A DNA stretch of 64,000 nucleotides from Tetradesmus obliquus (Eukaryota; Chlorophyta; Chlorophyceae; Sphaeropleales; Scenedesmaceae). Shown in pieces: positions 44,803 through 56,119 of the stretch. The stretch covers positions 806,001 to 870,000 of the forward strand of contig CP126195.1 in NCBI GenBank assembly GCA_030272155.1, read 5' to 3'. The translations under genes were made by a program, and so were the position numbers. The notes beneath the pieces are model-generated. The model did no database searches. It worked only from the letters and a program-made list of their open reading frames with translations, and was not told where the DNA came from. The first letter of the stretch is position 1, and the number at the start of each line of letters is the position of its first letter.

Positions 44803-47800
44803 GCCAGGCGCGGGTGTGCCGAGCGACCCCATCACCTTCACCTGCCTCATTGAGGCGGCGGTGCTGGCAGGCGAGACGGAGATGGCGCAGCGCGTGTTTG
44901 CGCGGGCCATGGCGGCTGGCGTGACCAGCAGCGTGCAGGTGTGCAGCAGCAGCAGCATCAGCAGCATTCATTGCGGAGCGTTTTGTGTGATCAGCAAGGT
45001 GAAGGTGTGTGCATTGCGTGTCATGACAGCGGGGTGCATTTGATGTGTTGGATGCATCCCACCTTGTGGCCAAGCACTGTCAGCACAACACGCTTACTCT
45101 GGACGTAGAGCAGTCTTTTCCGCTTGCTTCCTGCCAGCATTCCTGACAGTGTGCTGTGTGCCATGGTGTGCTGTCACTTGTGCTGCAGCTGTACACGGCC
45201 GCCATCAACGCGTGCATGGCCAACGACGGCACCAACTTTGAGGCCGCCTTTGAGATCTACGCAGCCATGCAGCGCAACGGAGTGGAGCCGGACGACCTGC
45301 TGTACGGCCACCTGATTGCGCTGGCTGGGCGCTGCAGGAAGCTGGAGGTGCGTCATTTTGTCATTTTGTGTTATATGTGTGTCACATTGAATGGTGTGGA
45401 GCCGGACGACCTGCTGTACGGCCACCTGATTGCGCTGGCGGGGCGCTGCAGGACGCTGGAAGTATGTATCGTTTTATCGCGTTGCTGTGTTTCCGTTGCA
45501 TTGTTACAGCTGTTTGTTTTTCATGCCCTGATGACGTGGCTGCTGCTGCTGCTGTAGCGAGCTGGCCTGATCAAGGACATGCGGCTGACCTCTTTGACTG
45601 AACTTGACGCTGCTGTTGCTGCTGCTGCTGCTGCCAGGTGGCGTTTGACCTGATTGAGGACATGCGGGCCAGCGGGCTCAAGCCATCCACGCCCACCTGC
45701 AGCGCACTCATGTACGCCTGCCTGCAGAACAACAACTTTGCTGCGGCGCGCAAGGTGAGCAATGAGCAGGGGCGAGCAGTGCGAGCTTGAGGGTGCGTCA
45801 GGCGCAGCAGTGTGTAATCAACACGTGAATGTAGAGAGCTGCGGCTGGTCAGCGAATGCAATAGGAGCCGCGTGTTGGGCGGTCCTCATGCTGTTGTGCA
45901 ATGGCCTCTGGTGGTATGGCCGCTAGTTCAGCATTGTTTTTCATCGTGTACCTTTTCACTGCGGCGTTTGCACGCAACGTTGCTGCACTGCTCCGCACGT
46001 CTCGGGCCGGTGTATGAGCGTACTCACATGTGTAGCTGCATTGCTGTTGCGCAGGTGTACGACACGCTGATCGCGCGCGGCGTGCCGCCCCACATCAGCC
46101 AGTACAACGCGCTCATGGAGCGGCCCGCACTAACATGCCGCTTTGTTGCTGTGCGTTCGTACCACACAGGTGTACGACACGCTGATTGCGCGCGGCGTGC
46201 CGCCTCACATCAGCCAGTACAACGCGCTCATGGAGCGACCCGTACTAACGTGCCGCTCTGTTGCTGTGCGTTTGTACCACACAGGTGTACGACACGCTGA
46301 TCGCGCGTGGCGTGCCGCCCCACATCAGCCAGTACAACGCGCCCCTTGAGCGACCCGTACTAACGTGCCGCTTTGTTGCTGTGCGTTTGTACCACACAGG
46401 TGTACGACACGCTGATTGCGCGCGGCGTGCCGCCTCACATCAGCCAGTACATACTACAGAATGCACTGACGTGCTGCATTGCTGCATTACTTCATTGCGC
46501 GCAGGTGTACGACACGCTGATTGCGCGCGGCGTGCCGCCGCACATCAGCCAATACAACGCGCTCATGGAGCAGTACGCGCTGCGCTACCAGCTGGGCAAC
46601 GTGGTCAGCCTGCTCACGGCAATGGTGGGCGGAGGCATCGCACCCAATGCCAACACTTTCAGGTGCGCAAGGAACAATCCGCAAAGGCATCTGAGGGGAT
46701 GGTTATGACACTGTTTCGATAACAATGATGCGAGCAGCGGCAGCAATGCGAGCAATGCCGCCTGTGCTTTGTTGTGAGGTGTAGGAACTGGTGGGTGGGT
46801 GGGGCGGGTGGGTGGGTGCCAGCAGTGCCAGCTGCTGCCAGTGTTCTTCTGATGCTGAGAGGGCATTTGATAGTGGCTGCTCACGGCAACGGTGGACGGC
46901 GGCATCGCACCCAACGCGAACACCTTCAGGTGCGGCGGACTCCACAGCTGCAATTCGTTTGACAATCGAAGAGTCAACTTGATTTTTGGTGCAAAGGGTG
47001 CGAGCAGCACCAGCTGCTGCCAGTGTTAGTACGTTGTACTTGGCTTTGAGGGCAGTGCTAGTGGCTGCTCACAACCAAATCTTCTGATCTCAAACCTGGT
47101 TGCTTCATCGTTGCTGCTTGCAGGATCCTGCTGCTGACCTGCCAGCGCACAGACCAGGCCGAGCTCGCATTCGAGCTCTACCAGGTCATGAAGGCTCACT
47201 GACACAGCCTTCTTCCGCTGTTGTAACTTTTTGGTGCCTTGCAGGTTCCTGCTGCTGACCTGCCAGTGTACTGATCAGGCCGAGCTACCATTGCTTCTGC
47301 AGCCATAAAACCAGATCCCCTGACCTTAACCCTACCTGGGTGCTTCATCTTTGCTGCTTGCAGGATCCTGCTGCTGACCTGCCAGCGCACAGACCAGGCC
47401 GAGCTCGCATTCGAGCTCTACCAGGTCATGAAGGCTCACTGACACAGCCTTCTTCCGCTGTTGTAACTTGTTGGTGCCTTGCAGGATCCTGCTGCTGGCA
47501 TTCGAGCTGTACCAGGTCATGAAGGCTCTCTCACTAAGCCTTATGCTTTTCCCTTCTGATACACTGCAGGATTCTGCTGCTGACCTGCCAGCGCACCGAC
47601 CAGGCAGAGCTGGCATTCGAGCTGTACCAGGTCATGAAGGCGCGCGGGCTACAGCCCCGCCTCAACAACGCACACTCCATCTGCTACACCCTGCTCAAGG
47701 CCTGCTACAACCGCATCCGCCGCGGCTGGCGGCCCAGCGGCTACCCGCCAAAAGCAGAGCCTGCAGGACCCTACAGCTCCTTGGGAGCCTCAGGCTTGAG

Positions 47801-50800
47801 GCCAGCAGAGGCACGGCAGCTGCTGCATGTGCTGGAGCCAGCGGTTGCAGCAGCTGCTGCAGCGGCGGGTGCGGCAGGGGCTGCTGCGGCGGGCGCGGGA
47901 AGTGCGGCAGGCGGGCGGCAGGCGCAGCAGGGGCAGCATGCGCGGCGCTACTCGTTTGTGGACAATGCGGAGAACATCAACTGGCCGCTGCTGGCGCTGA
48001 GCACATACAGGTGGGAGGAGCCTTAGGGCTTGGAACGCTGTGTGGCTGCTTTACGGCGGTTGTGGAGTATTTTTCATGCGTACAACGGGTGCACAGCATG
48101 CATGTCTGTGTCTCGCTCTCAGGCGCAGTTGCAAGCGTGGACAGCTGTCTGGCAGTGTTGTTGTCTCGCAGCAGGTGCAGTGCCATGAAAACGGCCGCAC
48201 CTCGCAGTTGTCGCCATCACACCGTTCGAACCTCTTGTAACATGTTACATGACAACTTTCAAACTTGCAGGGACTTCATCAGCTGGGGCTACAAGCCGCA
48301 CCTGGAGGTGCTGGACAAGCTGCTGGCCTGCCTGCGCCTGCAGCCGCCACGGCAGCAGCAGCAGCCCTCCGCAGACGTGCAGCGCTCGCAGCAACTCCAG
48401 GCGCAGCTGCAGCCGCTGCTGCCAGGTCAGGCGCAGGCCATGCTGCAGGAGCAGTGCGCTGTTGATGACGACCCCTGCAACCAGCAGCAGGCGATCCTGC
48501 GGGAGCTGGCAAACCCTGGCGAGCGGCGAGGTTTAGGCGGCGGCCTGGGCGGCGGTTTAGGGCTTGCAGGAGGGGCCGGCGGCTCAGGGGAGGCGGGCTT
48601 GCAGGAGCGGCCGTATGAGGTGCCTTTTGACAAGCGTGCAATGGATGCTGTGCTGGACGCGATCAACATGGGGCTGCTGCCCTCAATGAAGGTGAGGATG
48701 ATGCTGTGGTGTAAGATTTGGTTATGCTGCTTTGTGGCCAGTTTGATCATTTGCTGTGGACGCAATCACAACATGGGACTGCTGCCCTTGATCAAAGGTG
48801 AAATCAGGCTTTTAGCTTCGTGGTGGTTTCCTGCGAAATGCCTGCACAGCACCCTCGCCTCGGCTGCGCCTTCTATGTGACTGTCATGCAAGCACCTTAT
48901 CACGTTCTGATTACTGTTGCTGCTGCCTCTGCTGCAGCTCGATGTGCCGCTCACGATTGACATGCGCTGCCTCCCGCCCATGATTTCCCAACGCTGTTGC
49001 TGCTGCTGCTGCGTCTGCTGCTGCTGCTGCAGTTGGATGTGCCGCTCACTGTGGACATGCGCTGCTTCCCGCCCATGGTGGCGGAAGCCTACGTACATGT
49101 GCTCATGCAAACCCTTGAGGCCCGAGGCCAAGCAGCAGCAGGCGGCAGCGACAGCGCGAGGCAGCGCATCGTGGCTCAGCCGGTGCGGCTGGTGGTGCCT
49201 CCCTTTGACCACAACTACGTGATGTGGCCCAGCTACGTGGCCAAGCTGTTTGTGCACTACAATGAGCAGCTGCTTGAGCGACAGGTGAGGGGCTTGGTGA
49301 CATTTTTTGTGGCTTTGTTGTTGAGCTAGTCACCTTGACACCATGCATGTCTGCAACTTGTGCGGGAGTTGCTCGACAGTCGAGCTGCCCACTGCACAAG
49401 CTGCTACCTGCGCTACAGTCTGCCTGCGCCTGGTCCACGTCTGACAACACCGTTGCTGCTGGTGTTGGCTTTGCCGCTGCAATTGCGTACTGTCATTTTG
49501 CAGGCGCAGCTGCGAGCTGAGGCAAAGGCAGAAGCTGTGCTCTTGACGGCTGCAAGTGTGCCCATGCTGACACCGCTGCCCGCTGCGGTCTTTTGTGCAA
49601 CTGCTTACTATAATCTTGCAGGCGCAACTGCGCGCTGAGGCAGAGGCAGCTCGCTGGCGTGCAGCAGCACTGGCAGCGCGCCGCTTTAATGGAGACGATT
49701 CAGATGACGAAGACATGCCAGATGACCAGCTCAGCCTCAGCTTCGGAGCCGGGAGCGTTACTAACAACGTTGCTAACGGCGATCAGGGCGCGGGCAGCTC
49801 GGTGCGGCAGCAGCTGCAGCAGCAGCTGCAGCAGCGCGCGATGCAGCAGCAGCAGCAGCAGCGGCAGCGCTCAGGGTACCAGGCCGGCGGCAGCTGGGAG
49901 TCTCTGGACTCCTTGGATGAGGCTACAGCCGAACAATACAACAGCGCATCTGCGAGTGCAGCAGCAGGCCCCCCTGGCACTGCTACGCTTGCAGCTGGCA
50001 GGTACCTAGCAGGTGCCATTACTGGCCTCGCAGTAGCTGCTACGTTCCGGCGGCTGAAGGCATATGTGCGTGTGGATGCTGCGGCGGGTGCATTGAAGCT
50101 TGAGCCGCGGGAGATTAACAGGTGGCTTGGTGCAAAGCTGGGATATGAGGAGGAGCGGCGGCGGCTGGCTCGAGAGGCCGAGATGGCGGCGGCTGGCTAC
50201 AGCAGCACCACCAGCTACAGCAGCACAGCAGCATACTACCAGCAGCATGTGTACGTGCAGCCGCAGCAGGGCGCGCCATGGATGAAGCAGGGACGGCAGC
50301 AGCAGCAGCAGCAGCAGTTCTGGCAGCAGCAGCAGCAGCAGCAGGGCGCGGAGCAGCCGCAGCAGCAGGCTGCAGGTGCAGCAGAGGCTGCAGCTGCGCC
50401 TGCGGCACAGCAAGACCAGCAGCAGCACACCGGCAGTGATGCCGCGCCAGCCGCTGCTGCTGCTGCAGCAGGCAGGCCTCGCAGCGCCTCGTTTAAGGGC
50501 AAGCCAGGCTCGCGTTCAAACCCTGCTGAGCAACTTTTGGGGCTTTCGGGGCCGCCAGCTCACTTTGGCGTGCCAGGCAGGGGCAGACCGGCACTTGATC
50601 AGCAGGCTCGTAACATTAGGCTGGGGCTGGGCTCAACAGCAGCAGCAGCAGCAGGTGCGGCTGCAGGGCAGCAGCAGCAGGCGGCTGGCGACAGCAGCAG
50701 CAGCAGCGGCAGTACCAGCAGCAGTGGCAGGGTGCGGCGAACCAGGTCGAGTGCGCCACCCGCCGCTGCTGCTGCTGCTGCAGCAGCAGAGCAGGCTGCA

Positions 50801-50839
50801 GCTTGCGATGCAAGTGCTGCGGGGGTAAAGGAGCAGTAG
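41891..50839 (+). CDS. MRL1: MRL1-like chloroplast PPR protein (rbcL mRNA maturation)
   Basis: Twelve exons: 41891-41964, 42308-43383, 43909-44208, 44459-44509, 44808-44938, 45189-45347, 45638-45754, 46505-46662, 47570-48010, 48271-48691, 49033-49284, 49622-50839; 1,465 aa, phases close. A basic N-terminus (RRNAAHRPRTSRQHIARVAQ) suggests a plastid transit peptide. PPR repeats run from about residue 345 to 735. The C-terminal part matches MRL1 beyond the PPRs: INMGLLPSMKLDVPLTVDM, VAEAYVHVLMQTLEARG, FRRLKAYVRVD...INRWLGAKLG (about 1202) and QQARNIRLGLGS (about 1388). MRL1 stabilises rbcL mRNA in Chlamydomonas and Arabidopsis; the same role here is inferred. An in-frame upstream ATG exists at 41807. 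Exons 6 to 12 have copied edges in the introns. Confidence 0.85.
45348..45465 (+). repeat. 114-bp copy of the MRL1 exon 6 end
   Basis: GVEPDDLLYGHLIALAGRC plus a GT donor (GTATGT) is repeated 114 bp downstream. The frame is open through intron and copy, so use of the second donor (exon end 45461) would add 38 codons in frame. Confidence 0.85.
46055..46504 (+). repeat. Four copies of the MRL1 exon 8 start
   Basis: CACAG or GCGCAG|GTGTACGACACGCTGAT starts at 46055, 46170, 46285 and 46400 before the full exon at 46505; periods 115, 115, 115 and 105 bp. Each carries about 70 bp of coding sequence but not the rest of the exon. Confidence 0.92.
46878..46935 (+). repeat. Copy of the MRL1 exon 8 end
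   Basis: CTGCTCACGGCAA(C/T)GGTGG...AACACCTTCAG|GTGCG repeats 46609-46668 about 270 bp downstream, donor included. Confidence 0.8.
47124..47569 (+). repeat. Four copies of the MRL1 exon 9 start
   Basis: CAG|GATCCTGCTGCTG or close variants at 47124, 47245, 47364 and 47485 before the full exon at 47570. Period about 240 bp as a dimer of ~120 bp. Copies 1 and 3 include AFELYQVMKAH and a stop. Confidence 0.9.
48757..49619 (+). repeat. Copied edges of MRL1 exons 10, 11 and 12
   Basis: 48757-48805 repeats the exon 10 end (INMGLLPSMK). 48934-48999 repeats the exon 11 start (CAG|CTCGATGTGCCGCTCAC) 96-99 bp before the real exon. 49501-49540 repeats the exon 12 start (CAG|GCGCAGCTGCG) 118 bp before it. 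Confidence 0.85.
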
Positions 50840-52924
50840 CTGCTGCCTGATGCTTCGTTGGGCGTTCGGAGCAGCAGCAGCCTCCCAAAGCATTGCAGAT
50901 GAGTGGCTGCTGGGTTAGCTCAGCAGCAACTTGAGTCCATGCGGCATCTGTGGCAGGAGCTGCATGCATGGGCTGCTGCAGGATATTATATTCAGCAGCA
51001 GCTCTGGCTTGGCAAGCGGGGATGCAGTAGACAGTGGCAGCTCAGGCTTTTCTGCGGTGGAGCAACGTCTGGCTTTTTTTGCGCTTGTGCTGTGCATTTA
51101 TGCGCAGCAGCAGTTGCGTTGTGGTGGGGTAGTGTTGATCTGGGCGGTGTTTCAGAAGTGTCGCAGGATGCCGCAGAGTGTGCAGCAGTTGATTTCACAC
51201 ATACATGCTGCTCATGTGGATGCAAACGGCAACTCATTATGAAGGTTTTGTGCTGCGCGGTCATGGGGAAGTGTGAGAGGTGTCATGGCGACCTGTAGGT
51301 GATGTGTTGTTGTGCGCGCATGCCCTGCAGAAAGACAGTCACACCTTATCTTGCACTGCCATCCAGCATTACAGGCGATCTGCGCCTTGATACTGTGCTA
51401 GGCAGAGTCGAAGTGGAGTAGATCGGGGGGCTGCGTGGAGCTCCCAAAGCTTGCCCTGTTGATTGGGTCTACGGTATGCACGCAGCAGCAGCTTCCGGCT
51501 CGAGGTGTGTCATGCTGCAGTTGAGCCAGACATGTGGCGTTTGCCAACCCTGCTCCGGCACTGTCGCACAGCTCTGTTGTGCAGTTTTGGGCAGCCTGCA
51601 CTGTGCACTGTCAAACCTGCAGCTTAATCTGGCGTTTCTCCTGTGTCCAAGCTAATAGCAGCAGTTTCTGGGCGCAGCAATTGCTGATGCAGCTGGTTAG
51701 GGCTGGATGTGCAGGGCTTGCGCTGGCACCAGTGCTGATCACACTGGCAGTACTTGCTACATCAGCAGTGCTTGTTTCCAGGTGCATGGGCTATCCGCTG
51801 TTGCCTGCACCTGTTGATCTGGTACGGCGAAAGCCTATTGCAACGGCAGTTTTGTGCACAGGTATCTCTGAAGATACTACTTGGTAAAAACGCCGAGTCA
51901 CTTTGTTTGTTGCTTACAGGGGCAGCAGCAGCAGCAGCATATGTCCCTACTGCACAACCAGTGCTCTTCATAGGTTACTCTGGCAATTGCATTGTTGAAG
52001 TGGTGGTACGGTTTTTACTGCTCAGGCACTGGGTGGTATGCATGATGTGTGCTTGTGAGCTACATGGTCACTGTGCTGCCTGTGTGTGCGTACTGTTACG
52101 GTGCAGCTATGGATCAAGCACGGCACATATTGTCGCAACATTTGATTTGAAGGCTGAGGTGCAGGCTGATGTTTAGCTTACGCACCTTGCTTGCATGCAC
52201 CTTAATTGGTATTGCGCTGTGCAGTGCTTGGCGATTGCTGTGCAACTGATGTGCTCGGCATGCAGAGCTGCATCAACACCGAAAAGCAGAACGGCAGCCA
52301 CATGTTATACGCTTTTTGTGTTTCTGGCATCACAAGCAGCCAGCGCGGTGTGCATGTGATGGGCTATGTAACTGTCAGCAACATGCCCTGGATTGCTCCT
52401 GGCCAAACTAGGTTGGTTGCTTCAGGTATCTTATAGGCATATGCATGTATTGGCTAACACAACGCTGACCACCCATGACCACTGCAGCAACACTGTCTTG
52501 AATTGTGAAATGTGGTGCACACTGTGGCACTGCATGCATCATGCACTTCCAAACCCAGACAAAACCTACAACACGCACCACCACATTTGGGCAGTCTTCA
52601 GGTCCCCAGCAGCCATGCAATACAAGCCACGACCGTGACAGGCACTACAAGCATCACCCAAGCCACAACTACAGCCACGACTCAAGCCGTCACCACAGCC
52701 TTAACTAGAGCCATCACTACAGCCGTCATTATTACTGTCTTTACTGCCATCACTTTGGCCTTTTCTGAACTACAGTTCATCTCACACATGCCTGCAAGCT
52801 TTCTCACGGAATGAACACTGCAGTCGTCATCGCTATGCCTTGCTATACTCAACAGTCCTGCTCACATGCTTGCCCACCGCCGGGCAACATGTACAAACAC
52901 GGCATTGCTGGCACTCTTGATCTA
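50840..52924. other. Region with weak plus-strand ORFs, no firm gene
   Basis: 51640-51840 encodes a hydrophobic run (AGLALAPVLITLAVLATSAV). 52209-52422 is an open segment with acceptor and donor (VLGDCCATDVLGMQSCINTE). 52600-52760 is Thr-rich with a loose 12-bp periodicity. I could not join them into a gene. They may be remnants. Confidence 0.3.
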
Positions 52925-55900
52925 TCAGTTGCTTTGCCGGCCCATTGCAGGTGCACTACTGCGTAGCACGCGCATCCTGACGCGGTGCACGCTCACGCCC
53001 AAGTGCTGCAAGCGCCTGCACACTGTGCGGATGCTCTTGCTGAATGCAGCAGACAGCGCTGGCCAGTCGATGAGCCTCAGCAGCTGCCACAGCACACTGC
53101 ACACAAACACCAGGTTCACTGCCAGCAGGATTGCCCCCATAGCCAGCCCGTATGCTGCACCAGGTGTGACTGGACCGTACGGCAGGAACGACTGGCCAAC
53201 CATCGTGGTCAGCAGCAGGCACAGAGTGTTGTGCACCATTGCCTTGCCTGTTTGCTTATGCACGTACGGCTTGACCCCAAGACGCAGGTAGATTATCAGC
53301 ACAAGCACCGCTGCCATCAGCAGACATTGGTAGAATGGGCCAACGTTCACGCCAAATACGCTAATGGCAACCAACACAGCCGTCTCTGTCGTCTCCGCTG
53401 CCTCCCGCCAGCAGAACCCCGGACGATACGACTGGGTAAGGACACCCCAGCTGCGCCTAAAACCTGTGTCGTCCAGGTTGTTCCTGTTGGAAACTGTGAC
53501 ATAGACTATCACTGTTGGAAGGCCTAAGCACAGCAGCGCAACCAGTGGCACGCCCCCAAACACCAGAATCCTGTGCCAAAGAGTGCCAAAGCAGGCACTG
53601 TTGGTGTCATACACCCAGAATGAGCCAACCGCGTTAGCAGCATACGGCCATGCAGCAGGCTGGTCCAAAGGTATGCAAGCAAACAGCCCAAACAATGTGC
53701 GCAGCAGTGATGGCAGGAAGAAAAACAGCACAACCATGGCGCTGCTGCTGAGGCGGGTCAGCAGCTGGCGAGCTGCGCCAGGCTTTCCCCACTGAAGACA
53801 TGACTTGATATGCAGCAAAAACTCCAACAACAGCAGCACCAACAGCATAGCAGCTGGCATGCTGAGGTAGAACAAAACCTTTTGTGCAGCAAGGGGTACG
53901 ATGCTGCCGCCTGGCAGTATTCATTCTGCACTGAGCGTCTCAGGAGAGGAGCTGGACCACACCCATCCCAACACACGCAATGGGTGCGAAAACGAAGCTG
54001 GCCAGTCAATGCTGAGAGCAGCCACAATCAGCATGCGCTGCCCATACAGCACCAAGCAGCGAAGCAACTCCGCTGGCGGCTGCTGCTCTTTTTTCTGAGA
54101 AGCCGACGTTTCTGCAAGTGTGAAATTTAACAACAGCTTGATGCATCCCAGCAATAAGGTTGCAGAGACAGCATAAAGCGCAATGATGACAGCCTTCTTC
54201 ATGCAACCTCTGCAGTGAAAAGGTTTTGTGGAACCGTGACCGGCAGCACACCTGCCGCACACATTACCCGTGTATGCAGCAGCACACTGCAGGACATTGT
54301 AGCTACTGTTGGTGCTCCTGCAAATAGCATCCTCAGTGCATGCGCGCAGTGCTGCCCTGTCACCCTGGCATGCCTCTGCATTAGGACACCTGCAACCATG
54401 CACAATTGTGGTGGCAGCAGCGGCACCAAGTTGAGACATTTGGTGGCAACCAAGCCGCAAGGCGTAGGCGACACTGACGTGCAACACACCCGCATCAATA
54501 TCATTCAACGTCAAAGGCAACACACACACTGGGTGCTAAGCTTCTCTCTGCCAAGTTGCTGCTCGTTTTGGACATACAGAATACTATAAAGGCGCATCTT
54601 TGCTGGGCAGGTTAACAACTGGAAGACAATGTGTGCGCACACACCTGCCTAGCACACAGGAAAAAGCAGCACAGCATGTGCGGCTTACATGGCTACCACG
54701 CTGGCAGATACATATGCATATGCAATATGAAGCAAAGACTCGCATTTGGCTGACCTCGAGCCTCACCTGTGTGCATCTGCACTGATTCTACTGCGCTGTG
54801 CCACCAGCCGGGCAGCGGCACGATGGCAGCGCCACCAGGGCAATCAGCGCCTGCTGATGGGCAGGCCTGGCAACCCTGCTGTCCGGGGTCAAGGCTGTAG
54901 GAGCCTGGCAGGCACACCAAGCAGGTGTCTGGGGTAGGTGCAACCTCACCCCTGATGCAGGGGCGAACGCGAAGGCTGAGTACTGCTGGTGACACGCTGG
55001 GGAGTCAGCTACTTTGAAAGTGATGGTATAATGCCCTGGCGGCTGCTGCACACGAAGCAACATGTCAACCATCCCGAACTTATCTGAGGTGCTAACCCCC
55101 AGTGAGTACTTGCCAGCAAGGGCTGCAGTGACTGCCATGCCTTCGCATGGAAGACCATAATAACCAGACACATGTAGTCTAACGGGCAAGATACCCTCGC
55201 CGGCACCTGGCCTACTTACAAAGGCATCCAAGGACGATTCCCCCAGCAACGCAAGGCTGGTACTGTTAACGGAGACGTCAGCATCATAGCGTGCAGAGTT
55301 GTTGTAGGTAGCAACCAGCAAGAAATCCTTTCCAAATCCCCTGCCCAAGGCGAGTACGCCACCGCCATACCTTGATGCAACATTGTCGGCAATAACTGTG
55401 CTCTGATTATCCAGGCGTAAGATAAAATTGTCATCAATTACTGTGCCACCACCATTCTCTTAGGGTTTGTTGTTGTGAACAGTGCAGTTGCTGAGATTCA
55501 CCTCAGCAGTATCATACATGTTGAATCCCCCACCAAATTGTGCTATGTTTCCTTTCAAAATGACACCATTTGCATTTACCTGCAGACGGCAAGATACAAA
55601 GCAGCAACATTCGTCAGCAGTGCAACCAATACATCTGATGAGCTAAACAACCAGGCTTGTTGCCTGCCCGTTCTCTCACAACGCCAACCATGATCGCTTC
55701 AACATGGGCATGATGGAAGCAGGCATAGCAGAGCCTACACATTGTCGCGGCTGCTGGGAGAGCTGCAAAGGAAGCATAGAGAGGGGTAAAATAACGTAGC
55801 ATATTGCAGGCTGAGCTCTTGTATCAGCAATGGAAGTGGGCTTGACAGAATGCGTCAACTGACAGCCTTCATCACACACCTTCGCAGAGCCCCTCGCTGC

Positions 55901-56119
55901 CAAGCCTCCGCCTCCTCCCCCAGCGCTGTTGTTGACCAACAGCAGATGTGTCAAGTTGCCGATGCTGGTTTCATCAAAATAAAGGCCCCGCCCCGTTCTG
56001 ATGCGCTGTTGAACCTGATGTCACTGTCATGAACAACCACAGCTGCGTTGCCCCAAGCTGCCAGAGCTGCTCCAAGGCTTGAGTTGCTGTTGCTAAGGGT
56101 GCAGTTGCGAAGAAGCACC
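52925..56119 (-). pseudogene. Decayed beta-helix/GCC/multi-TM membrane protein gene
   Basis: Minus strand, 5' to 3': polymorphic-repeat-like segments (LLRNCTLSNSNSSLGAALAA from 56119; VILKGNIAQFGGGFN; VIADNVASRYGGGVLALG), a Cys-rich GCC2/GCC3-like part (CLVCLPGSYSLDPGQQGCQACP, 54693-54990), CPNAEACQGD, CGRCAAGH and about eight hydrophobic helices to 52925. The frame is broken: TAA at 55460-55462 inside a repeat, frameshifts near 55985 and 54985, and TGA at 53921-53923 between LSAE and ILPGG. All other parts read well in frame. The family occurs in green algae as large surface proteins; its function is unknown. The 3' two-thirds could still be transcribed. Confidence 0.65.

Noticed and set aside
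46055..46504. Regularly spaced direct repeats that could suggest a CRISPR array
   Set aside because: The repeats are copies of exon starts with splice sites, in an intron of a nuclear PPR gene; the repeats are too long and the spacers are not unique.
53921..53923. Selenocysteine codon in a membrane protein
   Set aside because: The same gene has a TAA and two frameshifts, so nonsense decay is simpler; no SECIS element was recognised.
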